Assembly (NCBI RefSeq): GCF_024707525.1
Contig: NZ_CP062231.1
Location: 2,604,001 to 2,668,000, forward strand
Direction: 5' to 3'
Source: Rhizobium sp. TH2
GTDB taxonomy: Bacteria; Pseudomonadota; Alphaproteobacteria; Rhizobiales; Rhizobiaceae
DNA: 64,000 nt
Positions 19,301-28,153 of the stretch are shown here, piece after piece. Made by a program: the position numbers and the translations under genes. The first letter of the stretch is position 1, and each line of letters opens with the position of its first letter. The notes under the pieces are model-generated. The model had not been told where the DNA came from. It did not search any database and saw only the letters and a program-made list of their open reading frames with translations.

Positions 19301-20097
19301 CCGGCAGCGCGGTCACCGATCTTGAGGAAGCTCATCAGGCCCGAGGAACGGCCGCCGCCCGAGAGTTTTTCGCCCTCGCCGCGCAGATAGGAGAAGTTGG
19401 AGCCGGTGCCGGAGCCATACTTGAACAGGCGCGCCTCGCGGACCCAGAGGTCCATGATGCCGCCTTCGTTGACGAGATCGTCCTCGACCGACTGGATGAA
19501 GCAGGCATGCGGCTGCGGATGCTCATAGGCCGACTTCGACTTGACCAGCTTGCCGGTGAAGGGATCGACATAGAAATGGCCCTGGCCGGGACCGTCGATG
19601 CCGTAAGCCCAATGGAGACCCGTGTTGAACCATTGCGGCGAATTCGGCGCGACGCGCTGGGTAGCGAGCATATAGGCAAGCTCGTCGCGGAAAGTGAGCG
19701 CATCTTCCTCGGATGAAAAATAGCCGCCCTTCCAGCCCCAATAGGTCCAGGTGCCGGCGAGACGGTCGAAGACCTGGCGCGCATCGATCTCGGAGCCGGA
19801 TTGCTCGTCCTTCGGCAGCTTGGCGAGTGCCTCCTTGTCGGGCTCGGAGCGCCACAGCCATGAGGGAACGTTGTTCTCCTCGACGCGTCTCAGATGCGTC
19901 GGCACGCCGGCCTTGCGGAAATACTTCTGGGCGAGGATATCGGCAGCCACCTGGCTGAACTGTTCCGGCACCTGGATATCGGCGAGGCGGAACACGATCG
20001 ACCCATCGGGGTTGCGGATTTCGCTGGTCGCGGTGCGGAATGCAACGCTGTCATAGGCCGACTTGCCGGCTTCCGTGAATTTCCGTTCTATGCGCAT
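16306..20097 (-). CDS. nrdJ: Vitamin B12-dependent (class II) ribonucleoside-diphosphate reductase
   Basis: 1263 residues from ATG at 20097 (start [12 protein letters not shown] matches family starts; the longer frame adds 53 non-homologous residues). NrdJ makes deoxyribonucleotides using adenosylcobalamin to form the thiyl radical, without oxygen. Visible are NSPQWFNTG (about 152-160), the redox/active-site region HACF (C199), NPCSE with C476 and the finger segment [12 protein letters not shown]. The C-terminal zinc-ribbon tail has CGEC and CEKC-type pairs in the last 30 residues. An NrdR box lies 160 bp upstream of the start. It is monocistronic, ending at the 16224-16251 terminator. Identification is secure. 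Confidence 0.97.
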   Translation of the reverse strand: MRIERKFTEAGKSAYDSVAFRTATSEIRNPDGSIVFRLADIQVPEQFSQVAADILAQKYFRKAGVPTHLRRVEENNVPSWLWRSEPDKEALAKLPKDEQSGSEIDARQVFDRLAGTWTYWGWKGGYFSSEEDALTFRDELAYMLATQRVAPNSPQWFNTGLHWAYGIDGPGQGHFYVDPFTGKLVKSKSAYEHPQPHACFIQSVEDDLVNEGGIMDLWVREARLFKYGSGTGSNFSYLRGEGEKLSGGGRSSGLMSFLKIGDRAAGAIKSGGTTRRAAKMVVVDIDHPDIEAYINWKVKEEQKVAALVTGSKIVAKHLKAIMKACVNCEGSDGDCFDPKMNPALKREIKAAKASMVPENYIGRVIQFARQGYTDMEFKTYDTDWDSEAYLTVAGQNSNNSVSIKDDFLRAVERDDTWNLTARKDGKVVKTLKARDLWESISYAAWASADPGLHFNTTMNDWHTSPAAGPIRASNPCSEYMFLDDTACNLASLNLMQFKDPKTARINIGEYEHAVRLWTIVLEISVMMAQFPSKRIAELSYEYRTLGLGYANIGGLLMSTGIPYDSDEGRAIAGALTAIMTGVCYATSAEMAGELGTFPMYEPNRENMLRVIRNHRRAAHGTKSGYESLSVTPVALIHADSPDQDLIKHATAAWDLALELGEKHGYRNAQVSVIAPTGTIGLVMDCDTTGIEPDFALVKFKKLAGGGYFKIINGAVPEALRTLGYSESQLAEIEAYAVGHGNFNQAPGINPGSLKAKGFPDDKIEAVNAALKSAFDIKFVFNQWTLGAEFLGSLGVTSEQMNAIDFNLLDHLGFSKKEIEAANIHVCGAMTLEGAPFLKKEHLPVFDCANPCGKIGKRYLSVESHIRMMAAAQPFISGAISKTINMANDATVEDCKNAYMLSWKLGLKANALYRDGSKLSQPLNASLIEDEADEDAMEDFIAAPAAAQAVAVTEKIVEKIIERVSREREKLPNRRQGYTQKAIVGGHKVYLRTGEFGDGRIGEIFIDMHKEGAAFRAMMNNFAIAISLGLQYGVPLEEYVEAFTFTKFEPAGIVQGNDAIKNATSILDYVFRELAVSYLGRHDLAHVDTSDFSNTALGKGISEGKTNLISTGWTRGHKPTLVSGGISGEPKGSAGEGARGALGASVISAAFGGNTARKLDVEPSVTEITAFRRDYEERQAEIAEELEYEEVVEPSTDTGLFTDKAAADAASAKADAKTLAADRRAQALAQGYTGNMCGECQNFTMVRNGTCEKCNTCGATSGCS

Positions 20098-20256
20098 CTG
20101 TTCAACCCCTAGCCTTGGTCGCGCCCATGACAATGGCGCATGAATTCCCGTTCTGGAACGCGCGGGTTTGGTGACCTTGCGTACCAGTTGCCTCGATCTC
20201 AAAATGTGGAGCGGTGATTCCCCTACCCCTGCATCTTGTGGCATTGTTGGTCGCAA

Positions 20257-20272
20257 ACACTAAATATAGTAT
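20257..20272 (-). promoter_or_regulatory. NrdR box upstream of nrdJ
   Basis: ACACTAAATATAGTAT differs from the NrdR palindrome ACACTATATATAGTGT at two positions. It lies 160 bp before the nrdJ start, in AT-rich promoter-like sequence. NrdR represses ribonucleotide reductase genes in response to ATP/dATP. The nrdR gene is not in the window. Confidence 0.6.
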
Positions 20273-20847
20273 TAACGCCGCATTAATGCCAGTCTTTTGT
20301 CTGTCTTGGGGCAAAAAAATCCGCGTGTTCTCACCCGTCACCAAGGCACGGAAATGCCTTGGGCTGACGCCCCTTGATCACACGCAGATTTCTAAAAAAT
20401 GGACCGGGCCTCGTTACAATCCGATCCTGCTGCCGCCGCAACGAGGTTCATTAAGCGCGTGCCACGCGATTCCGTCAAGAGCTTGTTCGTGACGAAATTA
20501 TTAACACCACATCTAGTATCAACAGGATGTGGAAAACTGGGAAAACGTCCAAGCCTCGGGAATACCTGCATTTCTCGATGGGGTGGCCGTGCCGCCCCAA
20601 GCCGATGTCATTAAAATCGTCTTGAAATTATTTATTTTTCAGCCCGAATGGCCGATCGTCTGTAAAAATTTGGGGCTTTGTGGCAGCAGTGCGCAAAACT
20701 GATTCGTTGCGGCTTTCAAGCGACAGCAATCACTACATCTTGTGTTCGGGCACTCAAATGTCACCCACAAGATGTCATAGAACGGAAGTTGTGGGCAGGC
20801 GAAAACCCTGTGGTCGTCGCCTGCCCTTTCAATGGACCAAAACCTGC
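20273..20847. other. Intergenic region between nrdJ and the Cache-domain gene
   Basis: About 575 bp with no supported gene. It has AT-rich patches near 20480-20520 and 20600-20670 and an 8-bp perfect hairpin CCAAGGCA/TGCCTTGG (20341-20362). It also contains the weak NrdR-like site at 20504. The short frames here have no codon bias or ribosome binding site. No cobalamin riboswitch landmarks were seen. Confidence 0.5.
20504..20519. promoter_or_regulatory. Weak second NrdR-like site
   Basis: ACACCACATCTAGTAT keeps the outer ACAC and TAGT-T positions of an NrdR box but has mismatches in the centre. It is 232 bp beyond the first box, much further than the usual one-to-three-turn spacing, so it may be chance. 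Confidence 0.2.
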
Positions 20848-21429
20848 TTATAGCTGGTCGAGATTGACGCCGATGGTGACGGCGCCGATCGGCTTGCCGG
20901 CTTCGTCGACGATGGTCATCGAGGCCTGGCTCTGCAGCATCTGGGTGGACTCGTCCTTCTCCGCCACATCGACGAACAGCGCGCCAGCGCCAGCACCGAA
21001 GGACTTGGTGAACTTGTCCTCGTCACCCTGCCAGAAATCCGACGTGATATCGCTCTGGCCGACATTCAGGCCCTTGGCATCGGTGACGAAGATCTCGGTG
21101 ATGGCGCCGCCCGATGCTTCCTGCTTGGCCTTGAGGAAGGCCGAGACCGGATTGGCAATAACGGCGTCGATCATCGGATGTCCGTCGGCTTCCACTTCGG
21201 CACGCCATTTCTGGTCGAGCGCATCGACACCGGCCTGGTCGAGCGCGGCATTGGCCGCGTTCTGTGCCTTGATCGCGGCGACGATCGCCGGATCGGACAG
21301 CCAAGGCTTCACATTCGCATTGACATATTCGGTGACGGGGCCGACATGGGCCTCTTCACCCATCGCCGGCATGGCGATGGCAAGCGCAAGCATGGCGACA
21401 GCGCGCAGCAGATATTTCTTCATTCGCAT
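20848..21429 (-). CDS. Periplasmic Cache/PDC-like sensor protein, probable chemoreceptor partner
   Basis: 193 residues with a signal peptide ending near AMG-EEA (residue 24). The mature part has a long N-terminal helix, then a sensor core: TEIFVTDAKGLNVGQSD (strand-turn-strand), SDFWQGDEDKF, and a final sheet MTIVDEAGKPIGAVTIGVNL typical of Cache (PDC) domains. No membrane helix follows, so it is a soluble periplasmic domain. It starts 64 bp after the stop of the chemoreceptor at 21494-23398 on the same strand and is probably co-transcribed. It may bind a ligand and dock on that receptor. Confidence 0.65.
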   Translation of the reverse strand: MRMKKYLLRAVAMLALAIAMPAMGEEAHVGPVTEYVNANVKPWLSDPAIVAAIKAQNAANAALDQAGVDALDQKWRAEVEADGHPMIDAVIANPVSAFLKAKQEASGGAITEIFVTDAKGLNVGQSDITSDFWQGDEDKFTKSFGAGAGALFVDVAEKDESTQMLQSQASMTIVDEAGKPIGAVTIGVNLDQL

Positions 21430-21493
21430 TTCCCCTCTAGAGATCGGCTACCCCGAGCCGTTGGACGCGCCAAAACCTCTTGGCGCGAATTGC

Positions 21494-23398
21494 TTAGAAT
21501 TCTTCCCAGTCCTGCGACTGTGCCGCGGCGGACTGGCTGCTTGCGGCGGTGCGGATGACCGGTGCCGCATGGGTCCTGCGGACGGGTGCCGCTACAGGCC
21601 TGACCGCGCGAATCGGCTCCGGCGTAATCATACGCGCCGGAGATGACGTGCTCGTGCCATCGAACTGGAAGTCGCTGAGCGCGGCCTTGAGTTGGTTGCT
21701 CTGCGTCTGCAGTTCCTGGCAGGCGGCATTGGTCTCCTCGACCATCGCCGCGTTCTGCTGCGTCGCCTGGTCCATCTGGCGGATCGCGTTGTTGACCTCG
21801 TTGAGGCCCATCGCCTGCTCCTTGGAGGAGGACACGATCGCCGCGATGCTGTCGTGGATCTCGTTGACCTGGCTCTCGATCGACAGCAGCGAATTGCCCA
21901 TGGAATTGACCAGCGACACGCCCGAGCCGACCTCCTGGCCGGATGCCGAGACGAGTTGCTTGATCTCCTTGGCCGCACTGGCCGAGCGCTGGGCGAGCTC
22001 GCGCACTTCCTGGGCAACGACGGCAAAACCCTTGCCCGCATCGCCGGCACGCGCCGCCTCGACCCCGGCATTGAGCGCCAGAAGATTGGTCTGGAAGGCG
22101 ATCTCGTCGATGACGCCGATGATCTTGCCGATCTGGCTCGACGAATTCTGGATGCGGTCCATGGCGGATACAGCGTCGCGGACGATGCCGGCAGCACCAT
22201 GGGCATTCTGCTTGGTCGAAAGCACCAGCTTCGAGGCCTGGTCGGCCTTTTCGGACGCGAGGGTGACCGTGCTGGTGATCTCTTCGAGCGCGGCGGCCGT
22301 CTCCTCAAGAGCGGCAGCCTGGATTTCCGTGCGCTTGGCGAGTTGGTCGGCAGAGCTTGCAATGTCGGCCGCACCGCCATCGAGCGCGAAAGCGGTGTCG
22401 GAAATGCCCGAAAGCGTTTCGGCTACAGCCGCCACCATCGTGTTGAAATCGCTACGAAGCTTCTCGAAATCAGGGTCGATATCCCCGAGGCGCGCCGAGA
22501 AATTGCCGCTTGCGAGCTTTTCCAGCGAAGCGCCAAGCACCGCCATCGCCTTGGCCTGGGCCTCGGCGCTTTCCCGTGACTGTTCGGCGAAGCGTGCACG
22601 CTCGCCATCCATTTCCAGCTGACGCTGTTGGGCGGCGTGTTCCTGCTCGGCCTTTTCCTTGATCGACGTGATCGACCCATCGAGCGCCCGGGCAATCACG
22701 CCGACCGCGTCAGCACGATCGAGCATCGGCACCGCGGAGACCAAATCGCCGTCCTGCATCCCCGAAATGCGCCTGGCGAGCTGGCCGAGCGGCTTTCCCG
22801 CGAACTGGCGCATGGCGATGAGGAATGCCGCGATGACAAAGGCAATCACGAGAGCCTGCTTGGCGGCGAACAGCAGGGCCTGGTTGCGGGCGGCATCCAC
22901 GACTGATGTGGACGACCAACTGGCCGCGACATAGCCGATGCGCTTGCCGGCCTTATCGAGGCCGAGCGGCGAAACCACGAGCACTTCGCCCGGCTTGGAT
23001 TTGTCCACGACGATAGTCTCGGGGTTCTGGCTGAAGATCGCCTGCGCACGCTGATCATGATCGGCGCCGGCTTCCTTGGACCCGGCCCAGCCATCGGCAG
23101 CTTCCAGCTTGGCATTGACGGCCAGGAAGGCGACGAGCCCGAGCGACGGGTCGTTGCGATAAAGCGCGTAGGCTTCCTGGATGACGGAGGCCTTCTTCCA
23201 CTTGACCGCGCCCTCGGCGGTGGCGCCGATCTGCTGGGTCGCCTTGCTCCAGTCCTTTTCAGCCCGTTCCATCGAAGCCGACAAATCGGCCGACCAGGAC
23301 AGCCAGGTTGTGACTGCAAGGCCCGTCAGATTGGCCGCGACAATGACGACTGCAACTTTTGCGGTTAGCGAAAGCCTGGAAAAAACGCCCGATACCAT
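21494..23398 (-). CDS. Methyl-accepting chemotaxis protein, membrane-bound
   Basis: 634 residues. Helix 1 is at about 13-32, then a periplasmic domain of about 145 residues resembling a single Cache fold ([31 protein letters not shown]), and helix 2 at about 180-196. HAMP and a long HAMP-like linker follow. The signalling tip [23 protein letters not shown] and the flanking methylation helices are intact. The C-terminus is QDWEEF, the CheR/CheB tether pentapeptide. A periplasmic Cache protein is encoded directly downstream. Confidence 0.92.
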   Translation of the reverse strand: MVSGVFSRLSLTAKVAVVIVAANLTGLAVTTWLSWSADLSASMERAEKDWSKATQQIGATAEGAVKWKKASVIQEAYALYRNDPSLGLVAFLAVNAKLEAADGWAGSKEAGADHDQRAQAIFSQNPETIVVDKSKPGEVLVVSPLGLDKAGKRIGYVAASWSSTSVVDAARNQALLFAAKQALVIAFVIAAFLIAMRQFAGKPLGQLARRISGMQDGDLVSAVPMLDRADAVGVIARALDGSITSIKEKAEQEHAAQQRQLEMDGERARFAEQSRESAEAQAKAMAVLGASLEKLASGNFSARLGDIDPDFEKLRSDFNTMVAAVAETLSGISDTAFALDGGAADIASSADQLAKRTEIQAAALEETAAALEEITSTVTLASEKADQASKLVLSTKQNAHGAAGIVRDAVSAMDRIQNSSSQIGKIIGVIDEIAFQTNLLALNAGVEAARAGDAGKGFAVVAQEVRELAQRSASAAKEIKQLVSASGQEVGSGVSLVNSMGNSLLSIESQVNEIHDSIAAIVSSSKEQAMGLNEVNNAIRQMDQATQQNAAMVEETNAACQELQTQSNQLKAALSDFQFDGTSTSSPARMITPEPIRAVRPVAAPVRRTHAAPVIRTAASSQSAAAQSQDWEEF

Positions 23399-23608
23399 CA
23401 GTTCCCCACTGGATTCACGACTGTCTCAAAACAATCCATGGGACTAGGCTTAGGCGATCAGACTTAATTGCCTGTTAAATACGCGCGTATCCCGGCGATA
23501 GCGACGACAAATATTCAAGAAACCTGAAAAACGCCAGAAACGCCGCGCATTTCCGGTTGAATTACACAGCACACATGAAATCAATGGATGCAGATGTTCG
23601 GCAGGCAA

Positions 23609-24106
23609 TCAACCGGCGTGACCCTTGGCAATCGGCTCCTGATAGGTGAAGCCCATGTCCCATGGAAAATAGATCCAGGTATCCTGCGACACCTCGGTGA
23701 CGAATGTGTCGATGGTCGGCACACCCTTGGGTTTGGCATAGACGGCGGCGAAATGGGCCTTGGGCAGCATGGCGCGCACCTGAGCGGCCGTCTTGCCGGT
23801 ATCGGTCAGGTCATCGACGACAAGCAGCCCCTCGCCGCCATTCGTCAGGAGTTCCGCCGAAACCGGCTTGAGCACGGCCATGTCGCCCTGGTTGAGATAA
23901 TCATGATAGGATGCGACGCAGACCGTCTCGATCAGGCGGATGTTGAGCTCGCGCGAAATGATCGCCGCCGGCACCAGCCCGCCGCGCGTGATGCAGACCA
24001 TGCCCGTGAAATTGCGATTGAGCCCGGCAAGCCGCCAGGCCAGCGCCCGCGCATCGCGATGGAACTGGTCCCAGGAAACGGGAAACGCTTTTTCGGGAAG
24101 GGACAT
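23609..24106 (-). CDS. gpt: Xanthine (xanthine-guanine) phosphoribosyltransferase
   Basis: 165 residues, the usual size of Gpt. It salvages xanthine and guanine with PRPP to XMP and GMP. The PRPP loop is [14 protein letters not shown] (about 92-105). The N-terminal [20 protein letters not shown] and the C-terminal [10 protein letters not shown] purine-binding end are typical. The start ATG at 24106 follows GGGAAGGGAC. It stands alone on the minus strand. Confidence 0.93.
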   Translation of the reverse strand: MSLPEKAFPVSWDQFHRDARALAWRLAGLNRNFTGMVCITRGGLVPAAIISRELNIRLIETVCVASYHDYLNQGDMAVLKPVSAELLTNGGEGLLVVDDLTDTGKTAAQVRAMLPKAHFAAVYAKPKGVPTIDTFVTEVSQDTWIYFPWDMGFTYQEPIAKGHAG

Positions 24107-24176
24107 GGCGGCGGACTCTCGCAGATAAGATGATTCAAAGAGTCATTACGGGATTGCCGCCTGCCGCGTAAAGCGC

Positions 24177-24207
24177 AAAAACTGCGCGCGGCCTGTCCGC
24201 CGCGCGC
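24177..24207 (-). terminator. Rho-independent terminator after the universal stress protein gene
   Basis: An 8-bp stem GCGCGCGG (24184-24191) / CCGCGCGC (24200-24207) is followed on the minus strand by AGTTTTTG. It lies 30 bp past the stop of the gene at 24238. Confidence 0.7.
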
Positions 24208-24237
24208 TATCCACACCGATCGACTCTGGAATTCAGC

Positions 24238-25068
24238 TTAACGCGACATCAGCACCGGTACGGTCATCGATTCCAAGAGCACATGGGTGACGCCGCCGAA
24301 GATGCGCTCCATGATACGCGACGTGCCATAGGCACCCATGATCATCAGGTCGGCCGAGAAGTCGCTGCAGCGATTTTCGAGCACGGCGGAGATGGGCAGG
24401 CCTTCCTTGGCCTGCGACCGTGTCGTGACGTTGAGCCCATGCCGCGAGAGCGATGCGGCGATTTCGGCACTGAGCATATCGCCGGGCTGGCCGTCCCGTT
24501 CCTTCGGCTGGACGCTGAAGATTTCGATATCGGTTGCCTTTTCCAAGAGCGGCAGCGCATCGAAGACCGAGCGGGTGGCACCGCGCGAGCCATCCCAGGC
24601 GATCAGCACGCGCTTGAACGCCTTGAATTCCTTGTCGATCCACGGAATGAACAGCACCGGCCTTCCGCCTTCGAACAGCACCGTATCGTGCTCGCTGACC
24701 ATGCCCGCCTGCGGCTGCGGGGCGATGACGAGGTCGGCTGCCCGCACGCTGTCGATCACGCCTGCATTGGCTGCCCCGGTAGAGCCCTTGAACGGCCGCC
24801 ATTCATAGGAGACGCCCGAGCGCGCGCCGCAATCCTCGAACACTTTCCTGATGGCGCCGGTCCGTTCGGCCGCCGCATCGTAGAGGCTGGATATGACAGA
24901 GGAATCCGGCAGGTCGAGCGGCGACAGCACCGGCGGCGGATCGATCACCTCGCCATGCAGCCCGATGACATGCGCGCCATGCTCGCCGGCAATGGCAGCG
25001 GCCGCATCGAAGACCGGCCGGCAGGTCTCGGCCTGGGTAAGGATCGCGGCAATGGTTTTGACGGGCAT
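24238..25068 (-). CDS. Universal stress protein (UspA family), two-domain
   Basis: 276 residues, about twice a single Usp domain. The second domain is complete: VLIAWDGSRGATRSV near residue 155, then the nucleotide loop LMIMGAYGTSRIMERIFGGVTHVLL, close to G-x2-G-x9-G. The first half (TIAAILTQAETCRPVFDAAAAIAGEHGAHVIGLH) has the Usp strand-helix start but a degenerate ATP loop. Tandem Usp proteins act in stress survival; the partner is unknown. It is a monocistronic unit with its own terminator. Confidence 0.88.
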   Translation of the reverse strand: MPVKTIAAILTQAETCRPVFDAAAAIAGEHGAHVIGLHGEVIDPPPVLSPLDLPDSSVISSLYDAAAERTGAIRKVFEDCGARSGVSYEWRPFKGSTGAANAGVIDSVRAADLVIAPQPQAGMVSEHDTVLFEGGRPVLFIPWIDKEFKAFKRVLIAWDGSRGATRSVFDALPLLEKATDIEIFSVQPKERDGQPGDMLSAEIAASLSRHGLNVTTRSQAKEGLPISAVLENRCSDFSADLMIMGAYGTSRIMERIFGGVTHVLLESMTVPVLMSR

Positions 25069-25147
25069 CGGTTCCTCCTCAGATTAACGTGATTAAACTA
25101 TGGATTTTAAACCGTTACGCCTTGATGTCGATCAACGCGCAAGGGGC

Positions 25148-25912
25148 TCACGGAGTTCCTTTCGCCTGTGCAGCGGCGATCTCCGCCACCATGGCAGCGA
25201 CGGCATCGGCGGCGGCATTGAGCACCCCTTCCGAGCGTGCCCGCACCACCAGATCCGTCGAATAGGTCTTGCCGTCGAATTTCGGGTAGGAGCCGATCAC
25301 CGTTTCGGGATGTTCCGCCTGCACGGCGCGCAGCGGCGAGCCGATCATGCCCTCGCCGAACGGACATGGAATCGTCCGCGACAGCATCCTTGTGCCAGTG
25401 CGAAGCGTCGGCAGGACATTGTCGAGCATCGCCTGGAATATCGAAGGCACGCCGGCCATGACATAGACATTCTCGACATTGAAGCCGGGTGCCGCCGACA
25501 CCGGGTTGTCGATATGGACGCTGCCCTCCGGCATCCGCGCCATGCGCATCCGCGCCTCGTTAAACTCCATGCCGCGCTCGGCATACATCCGGCCCATGAT
25601 GCGCATCGCCTTCTCGTCGTGCACGACCTTGCGGCCGAAGGCCTTGCCAATCGCATCCGCGGTGATGTCGTCATGGGTTGGCCCGATGCCGCCCGAGGTG
25701 AAGACATAATTATAGCGGCTCCGCAGCGCATTGAGTGCCGTGACGATCTCGTCCTCCTCGTCGGCGACGATGCGCACCTCCTTGAGATCGACGCCGTTGA
25801 GCGTCAGCATCTCGGCGAGATGGCCGATATTCTTGTCCTTGGTGCGGCCCGACAGGAGTTCGTCGCCGATCGCCAGCATGGCGGCGGTGACGATGTTGGC
25901 AGGATCCTTCAT
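25148..25912 (-). CDS. Competence/damage-inducible protein A-like (CinA N-terminal, MoCF-biosynthesis fold)
   Basis: 254 residues from ATG at 25912, preceded by AAGGG at 7-nt spacing; an upstream in-frame ATG at 25930 has no SD. The domain is the molybdopterin-binding fold: AAMLAIGDELLSGRTKDKN, VFTSGGIGPTHDD and GFNVENVYVMAGVPSIF. It lacks the C-terminal CinA deamidase domain, like the single-domain rhizobial proteins. Full-length CinA acts in pyridine-nucleotide recycling; the activity of the short form is not established. Confidence 0.85.
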   Translation of the reverse strand: MKDPANIVTAAMLAIGDELLSGRTKDKNIGHLAEMLTLNGVDLKEVRIVADEEDEIVTALNALRSRYNYVFTSGGIGPTHDDITADAIGKAFGRKVVHDEKAMRIMGRMYAERGMEFNEARMRMARMPEGSVHIDNPVSAAPGFNVENVYVMAGVPSIFQAMLDNVLPTLRTGTRMLSRTIPCPFGEGMIGSPLRAVQAEHPETVIGSYPKFDGKTYSTDLVVRARSEGVLNAAADAVAAMVAEIAAAQAKGTP

Positions 25913-26145
25913 GATTTGTCCCTTGGTCATGCATGTTTTGCCGGTGAATTGATACCCCGCCGCCGACCCTGTCAAGCACGGCGGTCGCCACATGTTCGTT
26001 TCTCAAACTGCGGCGACAGGCGGATGATTGTTCACCGAGAGTGAACACTGCGGGCGCCATTTGCTGGGCTGCAAAGCGGTGAAATGACGTCTATCTACAG
26101 GTCTGCCGCAGCCCTTGACGCTGTTAAAACATAAGGATCATCACA

Positions 26146-26769
26146 ATGGCAAAAGTTCTCGTTCTCTATCACTCGGCTTATGGCCACATCGAAAAGATGG
26201 CCGAGGCCGTTGCCGAAGGCGCCCGCGAAGGCGGTGCGACTGTCGATATCAAGCGCGTGCCGGAAACCGTTCCGGAAGATGTCGCCAAGGCCTCCTATTT
26301 CAAGCTCGACCAGGCCGCTCCGGTCGCCAAGGTCGATGATCTCGTCGAGTACGACGCGATCATCTTCGGCGCCGGCACCCGCTTCGGCACGGTCGCCTCG
26401 CAGATGCGCTCCTTCATCGACCAGACCGGCGGCCTGTGGGCCAAGGGTGCCTTGGTCGGCAAGGTCGGCTCCGTGTTCACATCGTCCGCTACCCAGCACG
26501 GCGGCCAGGAATCGACCATCCTCGGCTTCCTGCCGACCCTGATGCACCACGGCATGGTGACCGTCGGCCTGCCGTACGCCTTCCAGGGCCAGATGGGCCT
26601 CGACGAGATCACCGGCGGCTCGCCCTACGGCGCCTCCACCATCACCGGCGGCGACGGTTCGCGCCAGCCAAGCGAAAACGAACTCGCCGGCGCCCGCTTC
26701 CAGGGCAAATATGTCGCCGAGATCGCCGGCAAGATCGCCGGTACGGCTGCATCCAAGGCTGCGGCATAA
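26146..26769 (+). CDS. wrbA: NAD(P)H:quinone oxidoreductase WrbA
   Basis: 207 residues, start supported by AAGGAT. WrbA is a flavodoxin-like tetrameric FMN enzyme reducing quinones by two electrons. The FMN phosphate loop is [12 protein letters not shown] (8-19). [16 protein letters not shown] (75-90) and [14 protein letters not shown] (about 112-125) form the rest of the FMN site. [19 protein letters not shown] is the conserved C-terminal signature. The gene is followed by a strong terminator. Confidence 0.95.
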   Translation: MAKVLVLYHSAYGHIEKMAEAVAEGAREGGATVDIKRVPETVPEDVAKASYFKLDQAAPVAKVDDLVEYDAIIFGAGTRFGTVASQMRSFIDQTGGLWAKGALVGKVGSVFTSSATQHGGQESTILGFLPTLMHHGMVTVGLPYAFQGQMGLDEITGGSPYGASTITGGDGSRQPSENELAGARFQGKYVAEIAGKIAGTAASKAAA

Positions 26770-26794
26770 CGGATTTGGATCGCAGCATGAGACG

Positions 26795-26821
26795 GCCCGG
26801 CGGCAATGCCGGGCTGTTTTT
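26795..26821 (+). terminator. Rho-independent terminator after wrbA
   Basis: Stem GCCCGGC (26795-26801) / GCCGGGC (26808-26814) with loop GGCAAT, then TGTTTTT. It lies 25 bp after the wrbA stop. Confidence 0.85.
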
Positions 26822-26886
26822 CGTTCCGGGCGAAATCCGCCGAACGGCTCTTCTCAAATCGCACCGTGGCGGCTATGGCTAGCGCG

Positions 26887-26942
26887 CGCGGACGTGGCGG
26901 AACTGGTAGACGCAAGGGACTTAAGATCCGGTCATGTCCGCG
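26887..26942 (+). pseudogene. Truncated tRNA-Leu(UAA)-like sequence
   Basis: From 26888 the sequence is a normal tRNA-Leu 5' half: acceptor strand GCGGACG, D-arm TGGCGGAACTGGTAGACGC, and an anticodon loop CTTAAGA (anticodon UAA). After TCC it departs from tRNA: there is no variable arm, no T-loop (GTTCGA) and no CCA. Instead CATGTCCGCG (26933-26942) can pair with CGCGGACGTG (26887-26896) in a 10-bp stem with one G-U, closing a D-arm plus anticodon-arm mini-tRNA. An intact tRNA-Leu of the same anticodon lies 57 bp downstream. It is either a decayed copy or a non-canonical tRNA-like RNA. Confidence 0.6.
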
Positions 26943-26998
26943 AAAAGGCGCAACTCGCATGAGTCTCGGGCATGGGGTATTGGGCTGGAAATCTGAAT

Positions 26999-27084
26999 GG
27001 CCGCTTGCCGAAACTGGTAGACGGAAGGCACTTAAAATGCCTCGGGCTTCGCCCGTGTGGGTTCGAGTCCCACAGCGGCCACCA
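26999..27084 (+). tRNA. tRNA-Leu (anticodon UAA)
   Basis: 86 nt with CCA encoded. Acceptor GGCCGCT pairs with AGCGGCC. The D-arm is TGCCGAAACTGGTAGACGGA. The anticodon stem AGGCA/TGCCT holds loop CTTAAAA (anticodon TAA). The class II variable arm CGGGCTTCGCCCG is followed by T-arm GTGGGTTCGAGTCCCAC. All arms are complete. Confidence 0.97.
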
Positions 27085-27199
27085 TCCGTTTCCTTTATGA
27101 TTCGATCAAATTGCCCTTGGCTCACACGTACGAAATCGCATTCGTAGGCTGCGCACTATTTACGCATGTCTTCCGGCCTGGTGCGCGTCAGGAGCCACA

Positions 27200-27514
27200 T
27201 CAGCGGACATAGTAGATCATGCCGCCGTTCATGGCCCGGTCCGCACCGATGATGTTTCGGATCTGGATGTTCATGGCTCGCAGTTGGGAAACAAGGGCGC
27301 GATCCCCGTTGATTTCGGCCTGTATCGCGGCAACATGGGACTTTGTCGCCCTCGTTCTTATCAAGGCCTTTTCGCCGTGGTTCGAAATATCGGAGAGATA
27401 GAGCACTTTGAAAGGCTTGGCACTCTGGCCGAGCGCCGGAGTAGATGAGCCGATAAGGGTTATAAGTCCAACTGCAAGAAATGCGGTGTAAAACCGTTTC
27501 ACAATCGCCTCCAC
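27200..27514 (-). CDS. Hypothetical secreted protein
   Basis: 104 residues with a signal peptide ending near ALG-QSA (residue 30). The mature part is helical and polar (KVLYLSDISNHGEKALIRTRATKSH, ALVSQLRAMNIQIRNIIG). I do not recognise a family. It starts 30 bp after the stop of the DUF992 gene on the same strand, so the two may be co-transcribed. Confidence 0.55.
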   Translation of the reverse strand: MEAIVKRFYTAFLAVGLITLIGSSTPALGQSAKPFKVLYLSDISNHGEKALIRTRATKSHVAAIQAEINGDRALVSQLRAMNIQIRNIIGADRAMNGGMIYYVR

Positions 27515-27544
27515 TAGACGCCGCCGTTGATGGGTCGGTGGAAA

Positions 27545-28024
27545 TTAGTCGGACTCGAAGCTGAGGCTGACGGTGCGAACGCCGGCTGCGACGTTGACCC
27601 CGATTTCCCCTTCAACCGACAATGGCTGGAGGATGAAACCCTTGCCTGTTCCCCCGATGAGCGCATTGGCGCCGGCGCCCAGGCCAAGAGCCACGCCCGC
27701 ATCGACGCCTGCGTATTTGCCAGCCAGGGCGCCGGGCTGCATATCGATCAGTGCCGCGGCAAAAACGCCCCAGATGAGGTGGCCCTGCTTGACCTCTCCC
27801 AGTTCTATTCCGATGTCCGTGATCTTGCCGACATAATTTTCCGTCGGTCCACTGACCGGGCGGAATTCACAGGTCATTTTCTGCTTCTCAATGATAATCA
27901 GTCCAATGCTCTTCGACATGTCGCAGACCAGCATGCCGAGATTGACCGACTTGGCGGCGAAGGCGTCGGCGCTGGCGAATAGAGAACTTGCCAACAGCAT
28001 TGCGGCATAAGAGAAATGTTTCAT
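27545..28024 (-). CDS. DUF992 domain-containing secreted protein
   Basis: 159 residues: a signal peptide ending near AFA-AKS (residue 24), then the DUF992 pattern. That pattern is VNLGMLVCDMSKSIGLIII, MTCEFRPVSGPTENYVGKITDIGIELG, Gly/Ala-rich GALAGKYAGVDAGVALGLGAGANALIGG and the end LQPLSVEGEIGVNVAAGV. Two Cys residues of the first strands could form a disulfide. The family is common in Hyphomicrobiales and of unknown function. An AGGAAGG-type ribosome binding site precedes the ATG. Confidence 0.85.
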   Translation of the reverse strand: MKHFSYAAMLLASSLFASADAFAAKSVNLGMLVCDMSKSIGLIIIEKQKMTCEFRPVSGPTENYVGKITDIGIELGEVKQGHLIWGVFAAALIDMQPGALAGKYAGVDAGVALGLGAGANALIGGTGKGFILQPLSVEGEIGVNVAAGVRTVSLSFESD

Positions 28025-28153
28025 GGTGCAGCCTTCCTTTACCCAAGCGAGAACTGGTTTACCGGGCGATGCCCGTGTATTCGCGGGGGCGCCTTCTGCG
28101 CCCCGTCGGTGTTCGAAGGGGTGACAACATCGCCACCCCCCTCACATTCCTGA

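Noticed and set aside
20098..20847. Cobalamin riboswitch upstream of nrdJ
   Set aside because: The B12-box type sequence and the conserved GCC-rich core were not found on the minus strand. Only an NrdR-like palindrome is seen.
28080..28120. GC-rich hairpin GGGGCGC/GCGCCCC between the sulfatase and DUF992 genes as a terminator
   Set aside because: The stem is real, but neither strand has a T tract, so it is not called.
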